NCBI RefSeq assembly: GCF_038443675.1
Contig: NZ_CP151762.1
Span: 2,666,001-2,730,000 of the forward strand
Length of the DNA: 64,000 bases
DNA from: Yoonia sp. G8-12
GTDB taxonomy: Bacteria; Pseudomonadota; Alphaproteobacteria; Rhodobacterales; Rhodobacteraceae
Direction of reading: 5' to 3'
Below the pieces are notes generated by a model. That model saw only the letters and a program-made list of their open reading frames with translations, made no database searches and was not told the origin of the DNA. Shown piece after piece: positions 18,577 through 26,919 of this stretch (position 1 is the stretch's first letter; the number at the start of each line of letters is the position of its first letter). Both the position numbers and the translations under genes were made by a program.

Positions 18577-18588
18577 GAACAAAAGTTC
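18577..18588. promoter_or_regulatory. Candidate operator GAACAAAAGTTC (copy 2)
   Basis: Identical over all 12 bases to the site at 9197-9208. Lies 177 bases upstream of the binding-protein gene that heads the second peptide-type ABC operon. A shared 12-mer at two functionally alike control regions suggests one regulon. Confidence 0.5.
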
Positions 18589-18909
18589 GCATTTGCAATA
18601 ACTTCTATTTCCAAATGCCTTTTTATTGCCCCCCTGCCCCTGAGGATTGAGCGACTTGTAATAAATAACATATATATCAATATGTTATTAATATCATACC
18701 GAATCATGGAAACTGTCCTGACCCGGCAGCTACCGATGCCCCAGGGCTTGAACCGAAAGAATAATCCGGTTGTGGCCTCTAGAATGTTTGCTATCGTAAC
18801 TTATGTACGCGCCATGCGTATAACTCAACGCTACCAAATTTTTAGTCGCGCACCCTTTGGCTCGCTTGCCTGCATGCGCTGCGCAGGATCAAGAGAAAGT
18901 CCCAAATCC

Positions 18910-20016
18910 ATGACAAAAACCCCTGCCCTGTTTACGCCGTTCACTTTGCGCGGCGTGACCTTTCCCAACCGCATCACATTGGCACCAATGTGCCAATATC
19001 AGGCGATTGATGGTGTCCCCAATAACTGGCACAGAGCGCATCATGGCCGCTACGCAACATCCGGACTGGGTTGCGCGATTGTCGAATCCACAGGAATTAC
19101 CGCAGAAGGCCGCATTAGCGCCGGCTGCACAGGTATCTACAACGACGAACAAGTCGAAGCATGGAAACCCATCACAGCCCTTTATCGCGATCAAGGCGTT
19201 CCGGTGATCATGCAAATCAACCACGCAGGCGCCAAGTCATCGACAATGCGGCCATGGGATGGCGGCGGGCCGCTTGAGGAAGACAGCACTGAGCCGCCAT
19301 GGGAAACCGTAGCACCTTCGGCAATCCCTGCCCGCGAAGGATGGCACACGCCGCGTGCACTCGATGTGTCCGAAATGGCCGGCATTGCATCAGATTTTGC
19401 GACAGCCGCGAAACGCGCCCTGGCAGCAGGATTTGACGGCGTCGAAATCCATGGCGCACACGGTTATTTGCTGCACAGCTTCATGTCACCATGGTCCAAC
19501 AGGCGCAACGATGCGTATGGAGGCACCCTGGAGGGGCGTATGCGACTGCCGGTCGAGGTTGCACGCGCCGTACGCGCCGCAGTACCCGATCATGTTCCCG
19601 TGCTTTACCGCGCATCCTGCGTTGATGGTGAGGGGGGCAGTCTTACGCTGGATGACACTGTCGCACTCGCCGCCGAGCTTAAAAAGGCTGGCGTTGATCT
19701 GATTGACGCATCGGGCGGCGGAATTCCCGCCGGCATGCGGCTGGCCAAGATGAAAACCGGTCCGGGTTTCCAGGTGCCTTACGCTGATCGCATCCGCCAT
19801 GAAATTGACATGCCAACGATGGCGGTCGGTATGATCACGGAACCCGAACTCGCGAACCGGATCATCGAAGAAGGCAAGGCGGACATGGTTGCCCTGGCCC
19901 GACAGTTCTTGCGCGATCCTGCGTGGGCATACCACGCGGCGCAGGAATTGGGGCATCCGGAACCTGCATCAATCCTGCCAAAGCTCTATGCATTCTACTT
20001 GCGCATTTCGGCCTGA
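18910..20016 (+). CDS. NADH:flavin oxidoreductase/Old Yellow Enzyme family (YqjM-like)
   Basis: 368 aa from ATG 18910; a longer frame exists but its extra part is not OYE-like. FMN-dependent ene-reductase of the YqjM/NamA class, reducing activated C=C bonds with NAD(P)H. Seen are LAPMCQY with the Cys typical of the YqjM class, the substrate-binding pair in HGAHGYLLHSFMSPWSN, and YGGTLEGRMRLPVEVARAVR. Flanked by its own terminator. Not obviously linked to the TRAP operon, which runs towards it from the other side. Confidence 0.88.
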   Translation: MTKTPALFTPFTLRGVTFPNRITLAPMCQYQAIDGVPNNWHRAHHGRYATSGLGCAIVESTGITAEGRISAGCTGIYNDEQVEAWKPITALYRDQGVPVIMQINHAGAKSSTMRPWDGGGPLEEDSTEPPWETVAPSAIPAREGWHTPRALDVSEMAGIASDFATAAKRALAAGFDGVEIHGAHGYLLHSFMSPWSNRRNDAYGGTLEGRMRLPVEVARAVRAAVPDHVPVLYRASCVDGEGGSLTLDDTVALAAELKKAGVDLIDASGGGIPAGMRLAKMKTGPGFQVPYADRIRHEIDMPTMAVGMITEPELANRIIEEGKADMVALARQFLRDPAWAYHAAQELGHPEPASILPKLYAFYLRISA

Positions 20017-20029
20017 CACTCCCCGACTG

Positions 20030-20056
20030 GCCCCGCCTTGTGCGGGGCTATTTTTT
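20030..20056 (+). terminator. Rho-independent terminator of the Old Yellow Enzyme gene
   Basis: Stem GCCCCGC/GCGGGGC (7 pairs), loop CTTGT, then TATTTTTT. Starts 14 bases after the stop at 20016. Confidence 0.85.
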
Positions 20057-20077
20057 GTCCCGATCTCATCCTGAAAC

Positions 20078-20106
20078 GCAAAAGGGCGGCCCACCGGACC
20101 GCCCTT
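20078..20106 (-). terminator. Rho-independent terminator of the first TRAP operon
   Basis: Stem AAGGGCGG/CCGCCCTT (8 pairs) with a 9-base loop; on the minus strand it is followed by TTTTGCG. It lies 23 bases after the dctP-like stop at 20129. Confidence 0.8.
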
Positions 20107-20128
20107 ACCTTTATCTTTCGATAAAGTA

Positions 20129-21118
20129 TCAGTTGCCAATGGCTGCCTGAAAGCGCTCAAGGTATGTACGGGCTTCAGGCTGGTCTGTCAGGATAACGTT
20201 CCAGCTCTCTTTTGCCTTTTCCATAATTGGGCCAAGATCCGGTTCGATGATTTCCACGCCTGCTGCTGCTGCGGTTTCCAGACCTTCTGCGGCAAGTTCA
20301 TCATGCGCGGCAATGCCGACTGCAATCGCATCTGTTGCCGCAGTCTGGATCATCTCTTGCACATCCGCAGGCACCCCGTCCCACCATGCCTTTGACACGA
20401 CAAGGATTGTTGTCGACTGGTGGGCCTTGGTCATTGTGTAGCTTGAAACCACTTCGTGGAACCGGTCCGCGACAAGCGCGTCAGGGCTGATTTCGATCGC
20501 ATCAACGACGTTGTTCTGGATCGCCATGAACAATTCGCCATAAGCCATTGGTGTCGGCTGTGTGCCAAGAGCATTATAGGCCTCGACGAAACCCGGGGTT
20601 GGCAGAACACGGATTTTCAAGCCCTGCATGTCTTCGACGCTTGCAACCCGCGCCGGCGCTTTCGAAGCAACAGACCGTTCGTAGATGGATCCGAAGCCCA
20701 GGCCATACATGCCGTAGTCATCCAGCAGGTCCAGCAGTTCGCGGCCCATGTCGCCTTGCAGGATCTCGTAGGCCTGCTCTTTGTCATCAAAGAGATATGG
20801 CAAAGACAACACACGGTAAGCAGGTACAACGGTCTCGAGCGTTGATCCCCCTACAAAACCGCCAGTCAGGATACCGGTGCGCATGGATTGGATCGCACGC
20901 GTCTCGTTTCCGGCTTGCGCGCAGCACTGCACCTCGACTGCAACGTCACCATTGCTGCGCTCTTCGATGAGACGTTTGAATTCGTTCAATGTGACCTGAT
21001 AAGGGCTTTGGTCACTCAACACATGACCCATCGTCATCGTGTAAGTCTGCGCTTGCGCGGAAACGCCGGCCAGCATCAGAGCCGTAGCGGCTCCAAGTAT
21101 CTGTTTTGTAAACTTCAT
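20129..21118 (-). CDS. TRAP transporter substrate-binding protein (DctP family)
   Basis: 329 aa from ATG 21118 with AAGGAAAA upstream; the frame extends 15 codons further without a better site. Sec signal peptide about 1-23 (ALMLAGVSAQAQ). The mature protein has the DctP marks TMGHVLSDQSPYQVTLNEF, GLKIRVLPTPGFVEAYNALGTQPTPMAYGELFMAIQNNVVDAIE, which include the Arg that contacts a substrate carboxylate. Last gene of the operon Q-M-P. Substrate is probably a carboxylate, not further defined. Confidence 0.9.
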   Translation of the reverse strand: MKFTKQILGAATALMLAGVSAQAQTYTMTMGHVLSDQSPYQVTLNEFKRLIEERSNGDVAVEVQCCAQAGNETRAIQSMRTGILTGGFVGGSTLETVVPAYRVLSLPYLFDDKEQAYEILQGDMGRELLDLLDDYGMYGLGFGSIYERSVASKAPARVASVEDMQGLKIRVLPTPGFVEAYNALGTQPTPMAYGELFMAIQNNVVDAIEISPDALVADRFHEVVSSYTMTKAHQSTTILVVSKAWWDGVPADVQEMIQTAATDAIAVGIAAHDELAAEGLETAAAAGVEIIEPDLGPIMEKAKESWNVILTDQPEARTYLERFQAAIGN

Positions 21119-21146
21119 AGTCACATTTTCCTTTTGGTTGGGGTTA

Positions 21147-22418
21147 CTAGCGTAAGAAAACAAGCGAAAGTGAGGGCACGTAGGTGATGACCATCAGGTT
21201 GGCGATCAAAACCAACAAGAACACAGACAATGGTCGAATGAGTTCCTCCATGCTGATGCGAGATATGCCGCAAGCGATAAACAGGTTTACCCCTACAGGT
21301 GGAGTCACCATCCCGACTGCAAGATTTACGATCATGATCAGACCGAAATGAACGGGATCTATGCCGTAAGCCACGGCGATCGGTGACAGGATAGGCCCTA
21401 GAATTACGATGGCTGCGAATGTCTCCATGAACATGCCAACGATCAGCAAAAACAGGTTTACCAGAAGCAGAAAGTAAATCGGATTGTCGGTGATCGTTGC
21501 AAGCAGTTTGCCGATCTCTTGGGGGGCTCGCAGCATATGCAGCGCAAATCCGAACATCGCAGCGAAAGCCACAATAATCATCACAACCGACGATGTAACC
21601 GCGGCGCTTGCAAAAAGGGCCGGCAGGTCACGCAATTTGAGCTGGCCGTAGACCACGATACCCAGAAAAAGAGCGTAGAAAACCGCAACGACCGCCGCCT
21701 CTGTCGCGGTAAAGATCCCACCAAAAATACCGCCAAGGATGATGACAGGCATCAGCAATGAGAGTGACGCCCGCCACGCAGCACGCCCGACTTCTGCCAA
21801 CCAAAGGCTTGGCTGGAATACCTGACGTTGGCCATAACCCATAATCCAGGAAATCAGGATCGCAGTCGTCATAAGGGACGCACCAATCATCAAGCCCGGC
21901 AGCAGACCTGCAATAAACAGGTCAGTAATCGAGACACCCGTAATGACGCCATAGATGACCATAGCGACAGAGGGCGGAATGATAACGCCTAGCTCGCCGG
22001 ACGACGCCGTTGTTGCAGCACTGAACGGGCGGGGATAATTCTGCTTTTCCATCTCGGGAATGAGCATTGAACCAACCGCTGCCGCAGTCGCGGCAGACGA
22101 ACCGGAGATCGTCGCAAACATCATGGATGTCATGACGACAGCAGACGCAAGACCACCCCAAACCCAACTGACCAGCGCCTTTGCAACACCAACCAATCGT
22201 TCAGCGATACCGCCATGCTGCATGAGTTTGCCGGCCAGCACATAAAGCGGCAAAGCCATCAACGAAAAGCTGTCCAGCGATTCAAAGACCACCTGAGGAA
22301 TAGCTATAAAGGGAATACCAAGGTCGGTGAGCGTGGCCAGCGAGGCGATGCCAAGCGCCAGCGCGATTGGTACGCTTGCGACAAACAAGATAAAAAGGGA
22401 TGCGACTAGCAAGATCAT
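21147..22418 (-). CDS. TRAP transporter large permease (DctM family)
   Basis: 423 aa with about 12 membrane helices. Diagnostic segments are the first helix pair (MILLVASLFILFVASVPIALALGI...), MMFATISGSSAATAAAVGSMLIPEM, and the C-terminal GIDPVHFGLIMIVNLAVGMVTPPVGVNLFIACGI. Sodium-driven inner-membrane component. Start overlaps the stop of the DctQ gene (22415-22418); the binding-protein gene follows after 28 bases. Confidence 0.93.
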   Translation of the reverse strand: MILLVASLFILFVASVPIALALGIASLATLTDLGIPFIAIPQVVFESLDSFSLMALPLYVLAGKLMQHGGIAERLVGVAKALVSWVWGGLASAVVMTSMMFATISGSSAATAAAVGSMLIPEMEKQNYPRPFSAATTASSGELGVIIPPSVAMVIYGVITGVSITDLFIAGLLPGLMIGASLMTTAILISWIMGYGQRQVFQPSLWLAEVGRAAWRASLSLLMPVIILGGIFGGIFTATEAAVVAVFYALFLGIVVYGQLKLRDLPALFASAAVTSSVVMIIVAFAAMFGFALHMLRAPQEIGKLLATITDNPIYFLLLVNLFLLIVGMFMETFAAIVILGPILSPIAVAYGIDPVHFGLIMIVNLAVGMVTPPVGVNLFIACGISRISMEELIRPLSVFLLVLIANLMVITYVPSLSLVFLR

Positions 22419-22951
22419 GGTGTGTGTTCCACCGGTGCGTAGTCAGCGGCATAACGGATGTCGCGGCCTTCGATGACCGTTTCTGCCATCAGCGCCAGCG
22501 AGTTGATGATCATCAAGACCATCGCAACGGGCATGGCCCAATAGACCTTTTCTTTTCCTATCCCGAGAACGGGGCTTGTTTCCGTCTTACCAAGCTCGAT
22601 GAAATCAAGGCCGACCCAGAACAGCAGCCCGAAGAACCCCATGCACAACAATATAACGCAATAGCGCAACGGGATCCCTGCCCTCGCCGGCAGGCGCTGA
22701 ATTCCAAACTCGAGTGCGATCATGCGGGCGTGCCGGACGCCTGCCGCTGCCCCCAGAAAGACCATCCAGATAAGGATGTATCGCGCCAATTCCTCGGTCC
22801 ACGGCGCAGATATGTTGATCCCCGCTGCCGTGAGGACAAATCGCACAAGCACCTGAAACATCACACAGATTGCAACGATGGCCAAAAGCCCACCGGTCAA
22901 GGCGATAACGCCCTTATTCAACCAGTCAACAAGGGAAATGAAACGCCGCAA
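22415..22951 (-). CDS. TRAP transporter small permease (DctQ family)
   Basis: 178 aa, four membrane helices, with the family segment WTEELARYILIWMVFLGAAAGVRHARMIALE. First gene of the Q-M-P operon; a binding protein placed last is less common than P-Q-M. No regulator gene is adjacent. Confidence 0.9.
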   Translation of the reverse strand: MRRFISLVDWLNKGVIALTGGLLAIVAICVMFQVLVRFVLTAAGINISAPWTEELARYILIWMVFLGAAAGVRHARMIALEFGIQRLPARAGIPLRYCVILLCMGFFGLLFWVGLDFIELGKTETSPVLGIGKEKVYWAMPVAMVLMIINSLALMAETVIEGRDIRYAADYAPVEHTP

Positions 22952-23313
22952 TGTAGCCCTACCCTCTCAATTTGTGCGCTATGCGCCCATTTGTTCACAA
23001 ACACGTTAACTGATTCGTGCGCTCAAACAAGACAAATCGAAATGGTGGATCGGCAGTTTCGCAACATTGACCGCGAATTGGCCAAGTTGGCGCTTTGCGG
23101 GCATCCCCCGCCACCAACTCAAATGTCGAAGATTGAACATATCCGCGCTCATGCGCTTTCAAATCCACCGCGCTCTAGCTCGTTGAAACCTAAATAGTTG
23201 AGGAAAACAGTTCACTCGCTTGACAAAATCCAGTCCAATGCTTCCGATACATTTCGGACAATAATGAGTGGCCGGGTTTGCAACCCAGGCTACTCAGCTC
23301 CCTTTCAGGAGTG

Positions 23314-23502
23314 TCAGTTCAGCACTTCACGTTGCGCCAGACGTCGTTCAAGCCAGTCCAGCACTTCACTCTCAACCCAACCCGCGCGGTTCGGGCGCAG
23401 CTATACCCGCTTAAGGAATAGGCCTGCCTTCTCAAGACATGCGACATGTTGTGGCGAGTACAGGACTAACTTCTTGACCTGGCATTTTGACGGTATCCTC
23501 AT
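23314..23502 (-). pseudogene. AlpA-like (MerR/excisionase-fold) regulator remnant with internal TAG
   Basis: Reading from ATG 23502, which has GGAG nine bases upstream, the frame gives MRIPSKCQVKKLVLYSP...LFLKRV, a TAG at 23401-23403, then LRPNRAGWVESEVLDWLERR and a normal stop at 23314-23316. The second half is the hallmark of phage AlpA-type regulators (xPNRxGWxESEVxxWL). The stop replaces the position usually filled by Gln or another polar residue, so CAG to TAG would explain it. AlpA proteins sit in integrated elements and control excision; with no integrase nearby this reads as a relic. The total of 62 codons is the usual AlpA length. Confidence 0.7.
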
Positions 23503-23523
23503 CGCGATTTCTCCTAGATAGAA

Positions 23524-23539
23524 GAGCATCGCGATGCTC
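23524..23539. repeat. 16-base perfect palindrome GAGCATCGCGATGCTC
   Basis: Perfect inverted repeat without spacer, 22 bases upstream of the AlpA-like start. Could be an operator of the element or simply a hairpin. Confidence 0.5.
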
Positions 23540-23586
23540 GGATTTCGACAAATTCCCCGAGGAGACTTCAGCCTGGTGAAATTTTA

Positions 23587-23650
23587 CTGCTGAACAAGAA
23601 AACTTGCTTCGATTGTTGGCGTATCAAGCCCGAAATCGTATGTTCAGCAG
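23587..23650. repeat. 10-base inverted repeat CTGCTGAACA...TGTTCAGCAG
   Basis: Perfect 10-base arms at 23587-23596 and 23641-23650 enclosing 44 bases with no coding content. May be ends of a tiny mobile-element remnant or a regulatory hairpin. Confidence 0.4.
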
Positions 23651-24022
23651 AGAGAACTTATGATGCACGTGTGAGTCATCTGTTTGCACTCGAACCTGAT
23701 AACAAGTGACGATTTGGGAGTATCACCCAGAATCGTACGGACACTAAGTTGCTGATTTAAAATGATTATGCCAAACAATATGGCCCTCACTTGGCACCGA
23801 GATCCCGATTACCTGAAGAGAACCAAGCAATAATCGGCGTTTGTCGGCACCATTTTCGGGACTGCTCTTAAAACCACGTTCGTCAATTTCCACCGCTGAA
23901 TTGTCCCTCTTGGCGGGTCAATTTGGGTCGCGCTGGGAATGGGTCGTCGGCTTAAATCACCCGACTGTCGCCCCCCAATAAAGGGAGGCGGATCAGGCTT
24001 TATCGTGTTGCGGGGCTACCCC

Positions 24023-24699
24023 CTACTTAAGCAACGCAAGGATCTCTTGCGCGGCGGCGGCGGATGAGGCGGGGTTCTGACCGGTAACGAGATTGGCGTC
24101 ACGCAAAACGAAGCTGCCCCAGTCTGCTTCTTTTTCATACTTGCCGCCATTTGCCTTCAGCATGTCCTCAACCAAGAACGGCACGACGTCGGTGAGGGCC
24201 ACGGCCTCTTCCTCGGTGTTGGTAAAGCCCGTCACACGGCGGCCGGAAACCAGCGGTTTGCCGTCCGTTCCCTGCGTGTGGCGGAACACGGCGGGGGCGT
24301 GACAGACCGCGCCAACGGGCATGACGGCTGCGTTGAAGGCCTCGATCAAGCGTTTGCTGTCCGCGTCTTCGGCAAGGTCCCACAAGGGTCCATGGCCGCC
24401 CGGATAGAAGATGGCGTCAAACCCGTCTACGCTCATTTCTGAGAGTGTCTGCGTGTTCGCAAGATGCTTTTGCGCTTCGCTGTCGTCCTTAAAGCGGCGT
24501 GTGTCATCGGTCTGTGCGTCCTCGCTGTCGCTGGAAGGGTCAATCGGCGGCTGCCCCCTTTGGGCGACGCCAACGTAATTTCTGCGCCCGCGTCTTTGAA
24601 AACATAATAGGGAGCCGCAAATTCCTCCAGCCAGAAGCCGGTTTTCTTGCCAGTGTCCCCGAGCGTGTCGTGGGATGTGAGAACCATTAGAATTTTCAT
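24023..24699 (-). pseudogene. DJ-1/PfpI family protein (HchA-like glyoxalase III or chaperone), frameshifted
   Basis: Start ATG 24699 (AAGGAAC upstream) gives MKILMVLTSHDTLGDTGKKTGFWLEEFAAPYYVF... up to SPKGG, then the frame changes and continues as QPPIDPSSDSEDAQTDDTRRFKDD to a stop at 24023. The nucleophile elbow GAVCHAPAVF with Cys and His is intact in the second part, as is the YPGGHGPLWDL motif. The change occurs at a run of five C on the plus strand (24554-24558) where six would restore the frame. Joined it is a normal protein of about 226 aa. HchA-like proteins detoxify methylglyoxal or deglycate, which suits the neighbours YqhD and a NemR-like repressor. Confidence 0.82.
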
Positions 24700-24710
24700 G
24701 TTCGTTCCTT

Positions 24711-25745
24711 TCAATTGCGGCCAACGCGGATCACGCGCTTGCCAAAGTTTTCGCCGTTCAGCAAACCGATGAATGCCTCGGGCGCATTTTCCAGCCCATC
24801 AATGACCTCTTCGCGGTACTGGATTTTGCCGCTTTCGATCCATGCACTCATTTCCTTTGCGAATTCCTGATAGAGATGTCCGAAATCGTCGAAGATGATG
24901 AAGCCTTGCAGCTTGATTTTTTTGCGGAGGATTTGACCCATAAGCCAGTTCATCCGGTCCGGCCCATCTGGCAGACTGGTCGCGTTATACTGTGATATCA
25001 AACCGCAGACCGGCACCCGCGCGTTGGGGTTCAACAGCGGGATGACCCCGTCCAGAACCTTGCCGCCGACATTCTCAAAGTAGACATCAACGCCATCGGG
25101 GCTGGCTACGGCCAGCTGTTCTGCAAAGTCATCTGCCTTGTGGTCGATACAGGCGTCAAAACCTAACTCGCTAACCGCATAGGCACATTTGTCTGGCCCG
25201 CCCGCGATGCCAACTACACGGCAGCCAAGGATCTTGCCAATCTGGCCCACGGTGGCCCCGACCGGCCCAGTTGCGGCTGCCACAACAATGGTTTCGCCGG
25301 GCTTTGGTGCGCCGATCTGGGTAAGGCCAGCCCAAGCAGTAAACCCAGGCATCCCCATGATACCTAGTGCCCAAGAGGGATGCGCGGGGGATTGGCCCAG
25401 ATTGGTGACGCCGGCACCATCGCTAAGCGCATAATCCTGCCAGCCATTAAAGCTCAGCACATGGTCGCCTGGCGCGAACCCCTTAACCTGCGAGATGACG
25501 ACCTGCGCCACTGTTCCACCCGGCATGACGCCGTTGATTTCCACGGGTGCCGCATAAGAGGGTGCATCGCTCATGCGCCCCCTCATGTACGGGTCCAACG
25601 ACAAAAACTCCGTGCGTAAAAGCATCAGACCCGCACCTGCAGAGGGAACCTGCCCCTCAATCAGGCGAAGCGTGTCTTTGGTTGGCGCGCCTTTGGGGCG
25701 TTCGGCCAGCACAAGCTGGCGGTTGGATGTTTCGGTTTGTGTCAT
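24711..25745 (-). CDS. NADP-dependent oxidoreductase, MDR superfamily (CurA/leukotriene B4 dehydrogenase-like)
   Basis: 344 aa, Zn-independent medium-chain reductase that reduces alpha,beta-unsaturated carbonyls with NADPH. Marks: SLDPYMRGRMSD near residue 50, the nucleotide-binding VAAATGPVGATVGQIGKILGCRVVG, and YFENVGGKVLDGVIPLLN. E. coli CurA, curcumin reductase, is the closest named relative I recognise. It stands 12 bases after yqhD and 11 bases before the DJ-1 gene on the same strand, making an operon aimed at reactive carbonyls. Confidence 0.88.
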   Translation of the reverse strand: MTQTETSNRQLVLAERPKGAPTKDTLRLIEGQVPSAGAGLMLLRTEFLSLDPYMRGRMSDAPSYAAPVEINGVMPGGTVAQVVISQVKGFAPGDHVLSFNGWQDYALSDGAGVTNLGQSPAHPSWALGIMGMPGFTAWAGLTQIGAPKPGETIVVAAATGPVGATVGQIGKILGCRVVGIAGGPDKCAYAVSELGFDACIDHKADDFAEQLAVASPDGVDVYFENVGGKVLDGVIPLLNPNARVPVCGLISQYNATSLPDGPDRMNWLMGQILRKKIKLQGFIIFDDFGHLYQEFAKEMSAWIESGKIQYREEVIDGLENAPEAFIGLLNGENFGKRVIRVGRN

Positions 25746-25757
25746 GCCCGTTATCTC

Positions 25758-26915
25758 CTATAGGGCCGCTTCTAGAATGCGGCGGGCGTCGTCAGGGGCG
25801 ATGGCGGCATGTTCGCCAAGCGCGGTGAGGCCGTGGTCTTTCAAGGCATTGACGATGCGGTCAATTTCGGGCGCCGCGATGTCGTAGTCACCCAGCCGTG
25901 TCTTGATCCCCATCGCCTCAAAAAATCCACGCGTGGCCTTGATGGCTGCGTCGATCCGATCATCGTCGGATCCTTCGCGGATATCCCAGACGTTGGCGGC
26001 ATATTGCAGAAGTTTCTCGCGCTTCGGGCCGCGCTGGTCGTGCATCAGCGATGGCAGAACAACGGCCAGCGTGCGCGCGTGGTCGGTATCATTCAACGCA
26101 GTTATCTCATGCCCGATCATATGGCTTGCCCAGTCCTGCGGCACACCCGCGCCGATCAGACCGTTCAGGGCCAGCGTCGCCGTCCACATCAGGTTAGCGC
26201 GGATATCGTAGTCCTTTGGCGTTTCTAGCGCCTTTGGTCCAAGCTCGATCAGGGTCCGCAGTAGGGTTTCCGCAAACCCGTCCTGAACGCGCGCCGCAGC
26301 CGGATATGTCAGATATTGTTCGATGATATGAACAAAGGCATCCGCAACACCGTTCGCAATCTGGCGCGGTGGCAGCGAGTAGGTGACCTCCGGGTCCAGC
26401 ACCGAGAAGACCGGATAGCAATGTGCGCTCATGAATGGGAGCTTTGCGCCTTTTTCTGCGTGGGTGATCACAGAGGCGGGGTTCATTTCTGACCCGGTCG
26501 CGGGCAGTGTCAGTACGGTGCCGAATGGCATGGCATCGGTTACTACCGAACCGCGCAAAGTCAGAATGTCCCACGCATCGCCGTCATACAAAGCCGCCGC
26601 CGCAATGAATTTCGTGGCGTCGATAACTGACCCACCGCCAACGGCAAGCAGGAAGGTGATGTCTTCTTCGCCGATCAACTCGACCGCCTTGAGTGCCGTT
26701 TCAAAGCGCGGGTTCGGTTCGATCCCTCCGAATTCGACCAAGGTATGATCTGCTAAGGCCTCGTGCACTTGCGCCAAGACGCCGGTGCGCTCGGCACTGC
26801 CCCCACCATAGATGATCAGGACCTTTGCGCCTGCTGGAACCTGATCCTTCAGGTCGGCGATACGCCCCTTACCAAACAGGATATGTGTTGGATTGCGAAA
26901 ATCAAAATTGTTCAT
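25758..26915 (-). CDS. yqhD: Iron-containing alcohol dehydrogenase, YqhD-type NADPH-dependent aldehyde reductase
   Basis: 385 aa from ATG 26915; the frame extends upstream over the ohr remnant but AGAGG lies nine bases before this ATG. Group III Fe-ADH, very like E. coli YqhD along its whole length: MNNFDFRNPTHILFGKG, FGGIEPNP, LAVGGGSVIDATKFIAAAA, the metal-binding Asp and His in VADAFVHIIEQY and the two His in SHMIGHEITALNDTDHAR. YqhD reduces short and lipid-derived aldehydes, including methylglyoxal and acrolein, and is induced by electrophiles. Here it lies downstream of a NemR-like gene and a candidate operator. Confidence 0.9.
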   Translation of the reverse strand: MNNFDFRNPTHILFGKGRIADLKDQVPAGAKVLIIYGGGSAERTGVLAQVHEALADHTLVEFGGIEPNPRFETALKAVELIGEEDITFLLAVGGGSVIDATKFIAAAALYDGDAWDILTLRGSVVTDAMPFGTVLTLPATGSEMNPASVITHAEKGAKLPFMSAHCYPVFSVLDPEVTYSLPPRQIANGVADAFVHIIEQYLTYPAAARVQDGFAETLLRTLIELGPKALETPKDYDIRANLMWTATLALNGLIGAGVPQDWASHMIGHEITALNDTDHARTLAVVLPSLMHDQRGPKREKLLQYAANVWDIREGSDDDRIDAAIKATRGFFEAMGIKTRLGDYDIAAPEIDRIVNALKDHGLTALGEHAAIAPDDARRILEAAL

Positions 26916-26919
26916 GGGT

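Larger units (their letters stand above)
18401..18909. other. Divergent intergenic region between second ABC operon and Old Yellow Enzyme gene
   Basis: 509 bases without a convincing gene. It holds two ordered sites described separately (18511-18529 and 18577-18588) and an AT-rich stretch around 18655-18705 suitable for a promoter of the plus-strand gene. A further shared element, AAGTGACCTTT at 18543-18553, resembles AAGTAACCTTT at 9219-9229 in the other ABC control region. No RNA gene seen. Confidence 0.6.
22952..24022. other. Long region without an intact gene, with element remnants
   Basis: About 1.07 kb separating the TRAP operon from the electrophile-defence cluster. Open frames here are short and shadow-like. 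What can be supported is an AlpA-like pseudogene (23314-23502), a 16-base palindrome in front of it and a 10-base inverted repeat (23587/23650). Base composition is clearly more AT-rich than the flanking genes. No tRNA, integrase or insertion-sequence transposase was recognised. Confidence 0.6.

Noticed and set aside
22400..23197. Long plus-strand frame of 265 codons
   Set aside because: Most of it is the antisense of DctQ; the residual downstream part has no start, no ribosome binding site and no family resemblance.
23198..23521. 107-codon plus-strand frame
   Set aside because: Antisense to the AlpA-like remnant, which has the protein signature and a ribosome binding site.
22952..24022. tRNA or insertion site for an element
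   Set aside because: No cloverleaf-like arms or T-loop sequence found, and no integrase gene.
24023..24724. DJ-1 gene starting at 24724 in the second frame
   Set aside because: The N-terminal residues in that frame are not DJ-1-like; the genuine N terminus is in the other frame from 24699.
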